64,000 nucleotides of DNA from Bradyrhizobium betae (GTDB lineage: Bacteria; Pseudomonadota; Alphaproteobacteria; Rhizobiales; Xanthobacteraceae): contig NZ_MZXW01000057.1 in assembly GCF_004123905.1 (NCBI RefSeq), positions 91,440-155,439 on the forward strand. Direction: 5' to 3'. Within the stretch, counting starts at the first letter, position 1. Every line of letters starts with the position of its first letter. The notes under the pieces are model-generated. The model saw nothing but the letters and a program-made list of their open reading frames with translations. It did no database searches and had not been told where the DNA came from. Made by a program: the position numbers and the translations under genes. Positions 37,428-47,082 of this stretch are shown piece after piece.

Positions 37428-38885
37428 ATGACCGCGCTGGACCTGTCGTTCCAGTATCTCTATGCGGCGCCCGGCCGGGACGCCCCGCTAGCCGGCGGAG
37501 CAATAAGTCTTTCCGGGGACCGGATCGCTGAGGTGAAACCCGCTGTCAGCAGCCGCGGCGGGCTCCTCGCGATGCCCGCGCTGGCGGATGCCCACGACCA
37601 TGCGCGAGGGTTTCATCACATCGGCTTCGGCGCGAAGGACCAAAAGTTCGAATTGTGGCGCGCTGCGCTGTATGCCCAGCCGCCGATCGATCCTTATCTC
37701 AACGCTGCCCTTGCTTTCGGACGTCTGGCCCAGTCTGGCGTCGGATCTGTGATGCACGTCTATTCTTCCATCCGGGTCGACCGGCTGATCGATGATGCAC
37801 GGGCGATCACCCGCGCCGCACGCGACGTGGGGATTCGCCTCGGTTTCGTCGTGCCGCTGCGGGACGTTCAAACTCTCGGCTATGGCCCGGACCAGGAGCT
37901 GCTCGCGCTGCATGATCCGCGCGACCAGGCGTTCGTAAAGGAGACCTGGCTATATCCCTTTCCCTCGCCCGAACGCTACATGGAGCTCGTGCGCGAGGTG
38001 GCCCGCGCCATCGAGGGGCCAACCGTAACAGTCCAGCTCGGGCCCAACAGCCCCCAGGCCTGCAGCGATGGGCTACTCGAGGCGATCGGCGACGCGTCTG
38101 CGCGCGAGAACCGTCGCGTGACCACGCATCTGCTCGAGACATCCATTCAGCGCAAATGGGCCGATGCGAGCTATCCCGGAAAGTTCATCCGACGCCTGTG
38201 CGACATGGATGTGATCAGCGAACGCTTCACCGGTGCCCACGGCGTTTGGCTCAGGCCGGATGAAGTCGCGATGATGGCCGAGCGGCGCGCCCAGATCGCC
38301 GTCAACCTGAGCTCGAATTACCGTTTACGCTCCGGTGTTGCGCCGGTTGACAGCTATATCAAAGCCGGCATGCCTTTCAGTTTCGGCGTGGATTCCTTTG
38401 GTTTCGACGATGACGACGATGCCTTGCGCGAGCTGCGTATCGGCCACTGGGTCTTCTCACCCCTTGACACCGACGCGCCTCTAACCCAGGAGCTGTTGTT
38501 TCGCGGGTGGCATCAGAACGGCTTCCTCGCAGTGAATGGCCGCAACGATTACGGCAGGCTCACGCCCGGGGCGCCCGCCGACATTCTCGTGCTCGATTAC
38601 GAGGCGCTCAGCTACGACCTGATCGAGAACATGATCGACCCGCTCGAAGTCGTTCTCACGCGAGCCAGCTCCCGCCACGTCAAATCGCTTTATGTCGCCG
38701 GGCGCGAGATCGTGCGCGATGGCAAGGTTACGGGCGTGGATCTTCCCGCTATCGAGCGGGAAGTGATCGCGCAGACTAGACGGGGTGCGGAGCGGGCCCG
38801 CGCGCTAAAACCGGTTTTGGAGCGCTCCCAGGCGACTCTCGAAGAATTCTACAGGGCCGGCGGCCACACCCGCGCCGCCAGATGA
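37428..38885 (+). CDS. Amidohydrolase-superfamily enzyme (cyclic amidine/imidazolone hydrolase-like)
   Basis: 485 residues from ATG 37428; the frame is open further upstream but without a ribosome site. Metal-binding DAHDHARGF (HxH-type) near residue 60, VTTHLLET near 238, GVDSFGFDDDDDALRELR carrying the late Asp near 330, and a C-terminal beta-sandwich (PGAPADILVLDYEAL). Related to ATZ/TRZ and imidazolonepropionase-type hydrolases; substrate unknown. 174 bp before the liv-type importer and the first enzyme of the nitrogen-compound island. Confidence 0.82.
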   Translation: MTALDLSFQYLYAAPGRDAPLAGGAISLSGDRIAEVKPAVSSRGGLLAMPALADAHDHARGFHHIGFGAKDQKFELWRAALYAQPPIDPYLNAALAFGRLAQSGVGSVMHVYSSIRVDRLIDDARAITRAARDVGIRLGFVVPLRDVQTLGYGPDQELLALHDPRDQAFVKETWLYPFPSPERYMELVREVARAIEGPTVTVQLGPNSPQACSDGLLEAIGDASARENRRVTTHLLETSIQRKWADASYPGKFIRRLCDMDVISERFTGAHGVWLRPDEVAMMAERRAQIAVNLSSNYRLRSGVAPVDSYIKAGMPFSFGVDSFGFDDDDDALRELRIGHWVFSPLDTDAPLTQELLFRGWHQNGFLAVNGRNDYGRLTPGAPADILVLDYEALSYDLIENMIDPLEVVLTRASSRHVKSLYVAGREIVRDGKVTGVDLPAIEREVIAQTRRGAERARALKPVLERSQATLEEFYRAGGHTRAAR

Positions 38886-38931
38886 CACCGATCATGCTTC
38901 CCGATACATCTCAACCTGTGGCACGATCGCT

Positions 38932-38947
38932 GGCACACGTCTTGCCA
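38932..38947 (+). promoter_or_regulatory. Sigma-54 (-24/-12) promoter in front of the liv-type operon
   Basis: TGGCACACGTCTTGCC matches the RpoN consensus TGGCAC-N5-TTGC with exact GG/GC spacing. It lies about 113 bp upstream of the binding-protein ATG, leaving room for a short leader. It implies activation by an enhancer-binding protein such as NtrC; no clear enhancer was found. Confidence 0.6.
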
Positions 38948-39059
38948 GACCTGGCATGCAGGTCCTGCTTCTTCCGCGCGTTCCATCGTCGACACATCTT
39001 TTGTCTTGAACCGTTTGTGTGACGACCACCTTGATCCCTTAGCTGCTGGAGGCACTCTC

Positions 39060-40202
39060 ATGTCGAAATTCGTTCTGCGGGCGCAAGCCCTCGCCGTCAC
39101 GACGACGCTGCTACTCGCGGGCGGTGCCTGCCTTGCGGACACCATCAAGGTCGGCGCGGTCTATCCGCTGACGGGTCCCGTCGCCGAAGACGGCGCCACC
39201 GTGCTCAAGGGCGCCAAGCTCGCGGTCAAGCTGTTCAACGATGCCGGCGAATTTAAAGGCGACAAGATCGAACTGCTGGTCGAGGATGGCGCTTGCATTC
39301 CGGCACAGTCCGTTGCGGCCGCCGAAAAGCTGGTATCCTCGAGCAAGGTCGTGGCCCTCGCTGGTGCCTTCTGCAGTTCCTCCACCGGAGCGACGATGGA
39401 CGTTGCCCTCCGCTACAAAGTGCCGATGGTTTCGGGCGTGTCTACCGCGCCAAACCTGACCGAGCGCGGCAATCCATACCTTTTCCGCATCCAGGCTACT
39501 TCACAGATGCTCGCTGATGCCTTCGCGCCGAAGATGATGGAACTCGCCGGCGGCAAGAAAATCGCGTTCCTGGTCGTCAACGACGATTGGGGACGCTCGA
39601 TTGCACAATACTACAAGACATCGCTGGAGCGCAGTGGCGCGCAGCCGGTCTCCACGCAGATCTTCGATGCTAACGAAACGGACCTGTTCTCCTACATCAC
39701 CAACATCAAACGCGCCGAACCCGATGCGATTATGATGGCCGCCAATACGCAGAACGCGGTAACCGTGACCGAGCAACTGCGGCAGATGAACATAAAGTCC
39801 CGGCTGTTCGCCGAAGGCTCCTTCACCGCCAAGTCCTATTATGACGTTGTCGGCAAGAAGGGCGACGGCATCAACGGCCTGATGCCCTATGTCTCGACCT
39901 ATGACAGCCCCATGAGCAAGAAGTTTGTTGAGATGTACAAGGCAGCCTATGGCGAATTGCCGAACAACAATGCGGCGGCCGGTTTTGAGGAACTCACTAT
40001 CATCACCAACGCGATCAAGACCTCGGGCAAGATCGACCCTCAGTCGATCCGCGACGCAATCGCAACCAGCACAACGCCCGGGCCCGCCGGCGACATCAAG
40101 TTCAATGAAAAGGGACAGGGCTACGGGTTTACAGTGTTTCTAACACGCAACGAGAACGCCGCTCCAATGATCGAGGGCACGGCACAAATCGCAAAACCCT
40201 GA
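39060..40202 (+). CDS. Branched-chain amino acid-type ABC importer binding protein (LivK-like)
   Basis: 380 residues from ATG 39060 behind GGAGG. Signal peptide ending near GGACLA/DTIKVG, then IKVGAVYPLTGPVAEDGATVLKGAKLAV, a hallmark start of family 6 receptors, and GAFCSSSTGATMDVALRYKVPMVSGVSTAP. Binds a small amide, amino acid or heterocycle in the periplasm. First gene of a seven-gene operon with a sigma-54 promoter motif in front; the deaminase at its end hints at a nitrogen heterocycle. Confidence 0.92.
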   Translation: MSKFVLRAQALAVTTTLLLAGGACLADTIKVGAVYPLTGPVAEDGATVLKGAKLAVKLFNDAGEFKGDKIELLVEDGACIPAQSVAAAEKLVSSSKVVALAGAFCSSSTGATMDVALRYKVPMVSGVSTAPNLTERGNPYLFRIQATSQMLADAFAPKMMELAGGKKIAFLVVNDDWGRSIAQYYKTSLERSGAQPVSTQIFDANETDLFSYITNIKRAEPDAIMMAANTQNAVTVTEQLRQMNIKSRLFAEGSFTAKSYYDVVGKKGDGINGLMPYVSTYDSPMSKKFVEMYKAAYGELPNNNAAAGFEELTIITNAIKTSGKIDPQSIRDAIATSTTPGPAGDIKFNEKGQGYGFTVFLTRNENAAPMIEGTAQIAKP

Positions 40203-40223
40203 GCCGGATGACGTCGACAGGCC

Positions 40224-41084
40224 ATGGATCTCATTCCTCAATACATCTTCAACGGCCTGGTCGTCGGATCCAGCTATGCTTTGATCGCGGTCGGTCTGAC
40301 CGCAATCTTCGGGCTGATGGAGATAGCTAACTTCGCTCACGGTCAGTTCTACATGCTGGGGGCGTTCTTCGCCTACACGCTGACGCGCCTGCTTGGCCTC
40401 GATTTCTGGACCGGTCTCGTCGGCAGCGTGATGGGCGTCATGATCGTCGGTGTCGTGCTGGAGCGAACCCTGTTCCGCATCTTGCGGGGGGCCTCTCTGT
40501 CCAGCAGCGTACTAGCGACTATTGCGCTCTCGATATTTCTCGAGAACCTCGCGCTTAACGTCTGGGGTCCCCGGCCCCAGAAGATCCCGACGCCGTTCGA
40601 AACCGGCAGCATCGCATTCGCCGGGGTCTTCACCACGCCGGAGCGACTCTTAATGCTCGCGGTAACGGTCGTGATCGTGATCCTCTTGCATGTTGGGCTG
40701 CGGCACACCCAGACCGGCAAGGCGATCCGCGCCACTTTCCAGCAGCGCGAGGCCGCGGCGCTGGTCGGAATCGACATCGACCGCCTCTATACGCTGACCT
40801 TCGCCATTGGCGCCGGCGTCGCGGGGCTCGCCGGTGTCCTGCTCGGCACGATCTTCGTGGTTCAGCCGGCGATGGGTGGTATAGCCACTCTGAAGGCCTT
40901 CATCGTCGTCACGCTAGGCGGCATCTCCAGCTTTGCCGGTGGTATCGCCGGGGGTCTCTTGCTGGGTCTGGCGGAGAGCTTCGGCGCGATCATCTCGCCC
41001 GCCTACAAGGACGCGGTCGGCTTCATTCTGGTAATGCTCGTCCTGCTCTACAAGCCGGACGGCCTGTTCGGGAAACGGTCATGA
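40224..41084 (+). CDS. LivH-type ABC permease
   Basis: 286 residues, about eight hydrophobic segments, with GLTAIFGLMEIANFAHGQFYMLGAF near residue 25, the classical LivH start, and FQQREAAALVGIDIDRLYTLTFAIG in the coupling region. Overlaps the next permease gene by 4 bp. Confidence 0.93.
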   Translation: MDLIPQYIFNGLVVGSSYALIAVGLTAIFGLMEIANFAHGQFYMLGAFFAYTLTRLLGLDFWTGLVGSVMGVMIVGVVLERTLFRILRGASLSSSVLATIALSIFLENLALNVWGPRPQKIPTPFETGSIAFAGVFTTPERLLMLAVTVVIVILLHVGLRHTQTGKAIRATFQQREAAALVGIDIDRLYTLTFAIGAGVAGLAGVLLGTIFVVQPAMGGIATLKAFIVVTLGGISSFAGGIAGGLLLGLAESFGAIISPAYKDAVGFILVMLVLLYKPDGLFGKRS

Positions 41085-42067
41085 AGTCGCGTGTCAGCCT
41101 GCCGTCCTGGCTTGCACTCTCCGTGACTGCTCTCATCCTTCTTGTACTGCCACGGCTGATCGGCACGGACTATTACCTGCACATCGCCATCATCTCGCTA
41201 GTGTTCGTGATTCTTGCGACCAGCCTGGACATCCTCGTTGGCTACAGCGGACTCTTATCGCTCTGCCACACCGCATTCTTCGCGTTCGGCGCCTATGCGG
41301 CGGCGCTCCTGTTTCTCCACTTCCAAATGTCGCTCTGGTTGACGATGTTCGCGGGCGGCGTCTTTGCGGCGTCGATCGCCTGGCTGCTCGGCCTGCTCGT
41401 GCTCAGCGTTCGCGGCCATCGCTTTATTATCACCACCGTAATCTTCGCCGAGATCGGTCGGCTGATAGCCTACAACTGGACTGACCTCACGCAGGGCCAG
41501 ATCGGCCTGTCTGGAATTCGTCCCCCTGTTTTCGATCTACCTGGGTTGCCGCGCATCGATTTCAGCTCGCGCGAGGCCTACTACTATTTAGCCCTCGTGG
41601 TCACGACGACCTGCGTGACGATCATTTGGAGAATTACCCATTCCCCCATCGGCTGGCGCATGCTGGCCCTGCGCGAGAATGAAGCCCTCGCTGAGGCGAG
41701 CGGCGTGGACACGCGGCGCATCGCAACCACGGCCTTCGTCTCCAGCGCCTTTTTCGCCGGGCTAGCTGGGGCCGTCTATGCGCACTACACTGGTTTCGTC
41801 AGTCCCGACCTCTTCTACTTCACCTACACCACCACCATGCTGATAATGGTTTTCCTGGGTGGCAAGGGCACCATCATCGGACCTGTCATGGGCGCTGTGC
41901 TCTTTACCATCCTGCCCGAGGCCTTGCGCGTCACTGCGAACTACCGCCTCATGACCTTCAGTGCCATCCTCCTCGTTCTCGTCGTGTTCGCGCCCGAAGG
42001 ACTGGTCGGCCTCTTTGCACGAATTCGGCGACGTTTCGCTGGGCAAGGGAGCGTCCAGGATGCTTGA
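41081..42067 (+). CDS. LivM-type ABC permease
   Basis: 328 residues, multiple membrane segments, GYSGLLSLCHTAFFAFGAYAAA near residue 50 and LRENEALAEASGVDTRRIATTAFVSSAFFAGLAGA near 205, both typical of LivM. Start overlaps the LivH stop (ATGA) and its 3' end overlaps the LivG start by 8 bp. Confidence 0.93.
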   Translation: MKSRVSLPSWLALSVTALILLVLPRLIGTDYYLHIAIISLVFVILATSLDILVGYSGLLSLCHTAFFAFGAYAAALLFLHFQMSLWLTMFAGGVFAASIAWLLGLLVLSVRGHRFIITTVIFAEIGRLIAYNWTDLTQGQIGLSGIRPPVFDLPGLPRIDFSSREAYYYLALVVTTTCVTIIWRITHSPIGWRMLALRENEALAEASGVDTRRIATTAFVSSAFFAGLAGAVYAHYTGFVSPDLFYFTYTTTMLIMVFLGGKGTIIGPVMGAVLFTILPEALRVTANYRLMTFSAILLVLVVFAPEGLVGLFARIRRRFAGQGSVQDA

Positions 42068-42824
42068 GGCGATGGATGTCAGCGTCTCGTTCGGTGGCGT
42101 CCATGCGGTGCGTGCGGTCAGCTTTCGTGCGGAGGGCCGGGACATTACAAGCGTCGTTGGCCCGAACGGCGCAGGCAAGACCACCCTGTTCAACGTCCTC
42201 ACGGGATTCCAGAAGCCGAACATTGGCAATGTCGTCTTCGCCGATCGGAGCATCGTTGGGCTGAAGCCGAGCGGGATCGCCGCCCTCGGTCTCGTGCGTA
42301 CGTTCCAGAAGACGGAGGTATTCAAGGGCCTCACTGTGGAGCGGGCGGTCGAGATCGGCACAACTTGTGGAAGGGACTTCCCGATGTGGCAGACGGTGTG
42401 GCCTGGCGCCATCGGTCGCGCGCGCGAAACGGCCCGAAACGAAGCGAGGCGCATTCTGCAGAGGTGCGTCCTCGAAGATGTCGCCGGTGAGCCATGCGCC
42501 GCGCTGTCTTATGGCGAACAGCGCATTCTCGAAATCGCACTCGCCCTTGCGGCGCGACCGCGCCTGTTGATGCTCGACGAGCCGGCCTCCGGACTCAATC
42601 CGACCGAGGCCCGCCGGCTCGGAGATCTGATCACCAGTATCCGGGCGGACGGCGTCGGCGTAATCCTGATCGAGCACAACATGCAACTGGTAATGCGGAT
42701 CTCGGACAGCATTATCGTCCTGCATCATGGTGAGAAGATCGCCGAGGGCACGCCTTCTGTCATTGCCCGTGACCAGCGCGTTGTTGATGCATATCTTGGT
42801 GGAAGTGGCTTTGCTGCAGCTTGA
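42060..42824 (+). CDS. LivG-type ABC ATPase
   Basis: 254 residues from ATG 42060. Walker A GPNGAGKTT near residue 35, RTFQKTEVFKGLTVERAVEIG in the Q-loop region, signature LSYGEQR (C instead of the usual LSGG form, as often in LivG), and Walker B LLMLDEPASGLNP. Pairs with the LivF-type ATPase next door. Confidence 0.92.
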   Translation: MLEAMDVSVSFGGVHAVRAVSFRAEGRDITSVVGPNGAGKTTLFNVLTGFQKPNIGNVVFADRSIVGLKPSGIAALGLVRTFQKTEVFKGLTVERAVEIGTTCGRDFPMWQTVWPGAIGRARETARNEARRILQRCVLEDVAGEPCAALSYGEQRILEIALALAARPRLLMLDEPASGLNPTEARRLGDLITSIRADGVGVILIEHNMQLVMRISDSIIVLHHGEKIAEGTPSVIARDQRVVDAYLGGSGFAAA

Positions 42825-43509
42825 GAAAGTCGAAAGCGGCTATGGCCGCGCCCGCGCCCTCCATGGTGTCGATCTCACGGTCGCTGCCGGGGAGGCCGTG
42901 GCTCTGATCGGGGCCAATGGTGCCGGCAAGTCCACAATCCTGCGCGCAATTTCGGGCCTCAACAGGGTGCTCGCCGGCTCTATCCGCTTCGATGGCAAGG
43001 AAATCGGCAATGCGACGCCGCGGCAGATCGTGCGGCTCGGCGTAGCCCACTGCCCGGAGGAGCGAAAGATCTGGCCGAACCTCACGGTTCTGGAACATCT
43101 AGAGCTCGGTGCAACCATTCGCGGCGGTGCCGGCACCCAGGACATCGACGAGATGTACAAACTGTTCCCGATTCTGAACGAGCGGCGGCATCAGCTCGCC
43201 GGCACGCTTTCTGGCGGCCAGCAGCAGATGGTCGCTATCGCGCGGGCGCTGATGTCCCGCCCACGACTGCTCATGCTCGATGAGCCCTCTCTTGGTCTTG
43301 CGCCGAAGGTGACGGAGGAAGTGCTCACCACTATCCGGCGCGTCAACGGCACCGGCACCGCCATCCTTCTAGTCGAGCAGAACGCCAGCCTCGCGCTTGC
43401 AGCCACAAGTCGGGCCTACGTTATTGAGAACGGGCTGATGTCCCGCGAAGGATCGACCGCCGAACTCGCGAACGACCCGGCAATCCGCAGCGCTTATCTG
43501 GGGTTTTGA
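42787..43509 (+). CDS. LivF-type ABC ATPase
   Basis: 240 residues if started at ATG 42787; GTG 42799 or GTG 42805 (MALLQLEKVESGYG) are equally plausible and more family-like. No strong ribosome site is seen. Walker A GANGAGKST, signature LSGGQQQM, Walker B LLMLDEPSLGLAP, H-loop VEQNA. All starts overlap the LivG 3' end by 20-38 bp. Confidence 0.91.
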   Translation: MHILVEVALLQLEKVESGYGRARALHGVDLTVAAGEAVALIGANGAGKSTILRAISGLNRVLAGSIRFDGKEIGNATPRQIVRLGVAHCPEERKIWPNLTVLEHLELGATIRGGAGTQDIDEMYKLFPILNERRHQLAGTLSGGQQQMVAIARALMSRPRLLMLDEPSLGLAPKVTEEVLTTIRRVNGTGTAILLVEQNASLALAATSRAYVIENGLMSREGSTAELANDPAIRSAYLGF

Positions 43510-43514
43510 TTCTC

Positions 43515-44966
43515 ATGCGCCGCCTCATCGAGAACATCGACACACTACACACCTGCGACGATGAAGGCCGCGTGCTGCGCCGCGCGTGGATCGTCGTCGC
43601 GGGCAGCAGAATTGCAGCGCTGGGCGACGGCCCGCCCCCCGCCGGCGACTTCGATGAGCGAATCGATCTGTCCAGCTCGGTGGCAATGCCTGGACTGGTG
43701 AATGCCCACCATCATTTCTTCCAGACTCTGACGCGCGCCCTGCCGCGGGCTCAGCGCGGTCACCTGCTCGACTGGCTATCGGTACTCTACCCCGTCTGGG
43801 GCCTGATGCAGCCGGAGGATCTCGCTGCAGTGGCTTCAGCCAGCGCAGCTGAGCTGCTGCTCACCGGTGCGACCACCACCGTCGATCACTTCTATCTCGT
43901 TCCGCGCTGCGAGGACGCGTATCTAGAGACCGAAGTCGAGGCGCTGGGCCGCATGGGCATCCGACTCCATCTCGTGCGCGGCAGCATGACGACGATCGAA
44001 AGCGATCTGGAGGCACGCCTCAGCATTACGCTCGGCCCACGCGCCGGCGGTATTATCGATGACCCAGCACCGGTACTCGCCTCGATGCGCCGGGCAGTGG
44101 AACGCTGGCACGACGCATCGGCGGGTTCGATGCTGACCGTCGCGCTCGGCCCAACGACACCGACCTGGGGCGATCCGGATTTCATGCGAGCAGTAGCGCA
44201 GCTGAGCGACGAGCTCGCCGTCGGGATCCATATGCACGTGCATCCGCAGAGTACCGACCGGATGCTGTGCCGGGATCAGTTTGAAAAAGGTCCGGTCGAA
44301 TGGCTTGATAGCCTCGGCATGCTGGGACCGCGAACCTGGTTCGCCCATGCCACGCGGATGAACGATAGCGAGATCGCCCTGCTGGGCGAGCGCGGCGTCG
44401 GTGTCGCCCATTGCCCGCGCATGATCATGCGCCTGGGCGCCCGTATTCCTTATATTCACCGCATGCGTGCGGCCGGCATGCCGGTCGGCATCGGTGTCGA
44501 TGGCGCCGCCAGCAATGATAGCGGCTCAATGCTCAATGAACTGCGATTGGCCTTGCTGTTGCACCGTCTCGCCGATGGTGGCGGCGAGGTCGCGCCGGAG
44601 TTTTGGATGACGCCACAGGACGTGCTCGGAATGGCCACGCGCACCGGGGCCGCATTGATCGGCCGCAGCGACATCGGTGCGATCGCGCCCGGCATGCAGG
44701 CCGATATCACCGCCTTTGACATGCGCGGCGTCGGTTTCGCCGGCGCGCGCGCCGACCTTCTGTCCGGACTGCTTCTTGCCGGAGACAATACCATGAGTTC
44801 GCTCACCATGGTCGGAGGGACGCCGCTGGTGGTGGACGGCAAACTGCTTCGGCAGGACGAAGAGGCACTGCGAGCTGCTGCGGATCGCGCAGCCAAGAGG
44901 GTTATCGAACGCGCGGCCCGCCTCACCGGCATCGACTATCTCGCATTCACGGACGGCCGCACCTGA
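43515..44966 (+). CDS. 8-oxoguanine deaminase / hydroxyatrazine hydrolase-like amidohydrolase
   Basis: 483 residues from ATG 43515. Metal site NAHHHFFQTLTRALP near residue 65 is typical of the 8-oxoguanine deaminase/AtzB branch; HMHVHPQ, WFAHATRMND, VAHCPRMIMRLG and GIGVDGAASNDS give the remaining metal and catalytic positions. Expected to deaminate or dechlorinate a purine-like or triazine-like ring. Six bases after the LivF stop, so co-transcribed with the importer. Confidence 0.85.
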   Translation: MRRLIENIDTLHTCDDEGRVLRRAWIVVAGSRIAALGDGPPPAGDFDERIDLSSSVAMPGLVNAHHHFFQTLTRALPRAQRGHLLDWLSVLYPVWGLMQPEDLAAVASASAAELLLTGATTTVDHFYLVPRCEDAYLETEVEALGRMGIRLHLVRGSMTTIESDLEARLSITLGPRAGGIIDDPAPVLASMRRAVERWHDASAGSMLTVALGPTTPTWGDPDFMRAVAQLSDELAVGIHMHVHPQSTDRMLCRDQFEKGPVEWLDSLGMLGPRTWFAHATRMNDSEIALLGERGVGVAHCPRMIMRLGARIPYIHRMRAAGMPVGIGVDGAASNDSGSMLNELRLALLLHRLADGGGEVAPEFWMTPQDVLGMATRTGAALIGRSDIGAIAPGMQADITAFDMRGVGFAGARADLLSGLLLAGDNTMSSLTMVGGTPLVVDGKLLRQDEEALRAAADRAAKRVIERAARLTGIDYLAFTDGRT

Positions 44967-44996
44967 TTGGGCCGCCCTTTCCTGGGTCATCAACAC

Positions 44997-45596
44997 ATGC
45001 GTGCACTCGTAGTCACGGCTCATCCTCTTGAAGAGAGCTTCAATTGCGCTCTACGCAGGACGATCGTCCAGACTCTCAATGACGCTGGACACGAAGTCGA
45101 TGTGTGCGATCTCTACGCGGAGAACTTCCAGCCCGTTCTCGATGCGGGCATGCGCAGCCGCTATTTCGATCCTGCGGTCAATCGTACCGGCGTCGAGCAC
45201 TATGTCGAGCGCCTGTTCGCGGCCGAGGCGCTGATCCTTTGCTTTCCGGTGTGGTGCTTCGGGCCACCGGCCATCCTAAAAGGATTCATGGATCGGGTCC
45301 TGATCCCGGGCGTCTCCTTCGCGCTCGGGGATGACGGTCGCATGCATCCCAATCTACGTCACATCCGCCATCTCGTCGGCGTGACGACGTATGGCCGTTC
45401 GCGTCTCGACGCATGGTATATCGGCGATCCGCCGCGACGCATCATCACGCGCTATCTGCGCTGGTTCATGGCGAAGGATGTTCGCGTTCGTTACCTGCCG
45501 CTATACAACCTGCATCGTAGCGACGCATTGCATGAGGCGCGGGATCACGCTCCGTTTCTGCAGCGGGTGAGCTCCGAGATGCGGAAACTCGGTTGA
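44997..45596 (+). CDS. Flavodoxin-fold NAD(P)H quinone/azo-type reductase
   Basis: 199 residues from ATG 44997. VVTAHPLEESFNCALRRTI at the N-terminus (FMN phosphate loop) and LILCFPVWCFGPPAILKGFMDRVLIPGVSFAL near residue 80 are characteristic of the NQO/KefF/MdaB family. Binds FMN or FAD and transfers hydride to quinone-like or aromatic acceptors. Last gene of the liv-type operon; could reduce a ring intermediate. Confidence 0.85.
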   Translation: MRALVVTAHPLEESFNCALRRTIVQTLNDAGHEVDVCDLYAENFQPVLDAGMRSRYFDPAVNRTGVEHYVERLFAAEALILCFPVWCFGPPAILKGFMDRVLIPGVSFALGDDGRMHPNLRHIRHLVGVTTYGRSRLDAWYIGDPPRRIITRYLRWFMAKDVRVRYLPLYNLHRSDALHEARDHAPFLQRVSSEMRKLG

Positions 45597-45820
45597 GGAC
45601 ATAACGTGAGCAGATCGACCGCGATAGATCGTCTCGGCAGACGCGTAAGCGTTCGCGGTGCCCCGTCCGACCGAAACGCCCTCGGTGCCGAGCCAGCCCG
45701 GCTTTCCTGCCGATCGGCACAAACTCTATTGATCGCCGGACTCTCGCTTGCGTGCGGGTGCCGGCCGCCCCCTTCCGTTCCGCCCCCTGCAAGCCATCGG
45801 TTCTGGTTGAAGCTCGGAGA

Positions 45821-47065
45821 TCAGGCGTGATCCGTATCGGCAACCGAAAAGGTCGAAGCCACGACCCGCCCGCCGAACAGTACGGTGCGCTCGCGTGCCC
45901 CACCGGCGACGAGGCTTTCGACGTCATCCGAGCGCGCAACGAGAAGATCAGCCCGCGCACCCACGCGCAAGCCAGCATCGAGCTCCATCAACCCGGCCGG
46001 GATGCGGCTTACCATGTCGAAAGCTTGTCCGAGATCGTTGATGCCGAGATGACCGGCCAAAAGGGTCCAGCGCGCAATCTCGAGAAGATCGCCGGAGCCT
46101 GTCGGCACGAAAGCATCCTGGATATTGTCGGAAGCGGCTGCCACCGGCACGCCGCGCGCGATCAGTTCGCCAACACGCGTGAGCCCCCGCGGCACCAATC
46201 GATCGGCGCTGCGCCCCTGCAGGAAGAGATTGGCCGCGGGCAACGTCACGACGGCAACCCCGGCCTCGTGCAGGAGGTCGATCGTGCGCAGCGCATCATC
46301 GCGCGGCATCGCGCCGAGAGCGGAAGAATGCCCCGCAACGACGCGCCCGGCGAGGCCGCGCTCACGCGTCATGCGGGCAAGTGCGTCGAACAGCACCCTG
46401 CCAGCATCAATATGCTCGTCGATATGCATGTCGAGCGGCCGGCCGGTACGCTCTGCCGTGTCGAAAAGCAGTTCCATGAAGGCCAGCGGCTCGCGAGAAT
46501 AGGCTGGCACACCGCCGATCACGTCGGCGCCGAGCGCCAGCGCAGCGGACAGCCACTCTTCGCTTTCAACGAGCATCGAGGGCGCCTCGCCGGTCAGATG
46601 CGCCACCACCTGGATGTGCATCCGGTCGCGGCATCGCTCGCGCATGGCGACCATCGCCTCGATCCCGCGCAGTCCAGTCTGCGGATCGATATTGGTATGC
46701 GTGCGGATTGCAACCGTGCCGAGGGCGCTGCAGTTCTCGACGGTCCGCAGCGCGCGCGCGATCATGTCCTCCGCCGTGATCGTCGGCGCGATGCCCCTGT
46801 ACGCCGCGATGGCGCCCTCCAGCGTTCCTGCCGGATTATTGATCAGCGCGCGGGTGCGAGACTTGTCGAGATGCTGGTGGATGTCGACGAGACCCGGCAC
46901 CACGAGGCGGCCCTCAAGGGCCATCACCTCCGCGCCGTCCGCGGGCAACGCTCGCCCTATTGCGGAGATGCGACCGTTCTTTCCGATCCGGATGTCGAGG
47001 AGCTCCGGCGCGCTTGCGCCTTCTCGGCAGATCCGTCCACCCCTGAGAAGGAGTTCGAGGCGCAT
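45821..47065 (-). CDS. Cytosine deaminase-like amidohydrolase
   Basis: 414 residues. Metal ligands in VDIHQHLDKS near residue 62, IRTHTNIDP near 122, DMHIDEH near 210, AGHSSALG near 240 and SDNIQDAFVP near 310; the HQHLDK and SDN...P patterns are those of the CodA family (cytosine, isoguanine and related deaminases). Hydrolytic deamination of a pyrimidine or purine-like ring in the cytosol. Lies 17 bp after the GntR/FCD gene in the same unit, and faces the liv-type operon tail to tail. Confidence 0.87.
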   Translation of the reverse strand: MRLELLLRGGRICREGASAPELLDIRIGKNGRISAIGRALPADGAEVMALEGRLVVPGLVDIHQHLDKSRTRALINNPAGTLEGAIAAYRGIAPTITAEDMIARALRTVENCSALGTVAIRTHTNIDPQTGLRGIEAMVAMRERCRDRMHIQVVAHLTGEAPSMLVESEEWLSAALALGADVIGGVPAYSREPLAFMELLFDTAERTGRPLDMHIDEHIDAGRVLFDALARMTRERGLAGRVVAGHSSALGAMPRDDALRTIDLLHEAGVAVVTLPAANLFLQGRSADRLVPRGLTRVGELIARGVPVAAASDNIQDAFVPTGSGDLLEIARWTLLAGHLGINDLGQAFDMVSRIPAGLMELDAGLRVGARADLLVARSDDVESLVAGGARERTVLFGGRVVASTFSVADTDHA

Positions 47066-47082
47066 CGGACGAGCTCCCGGCG

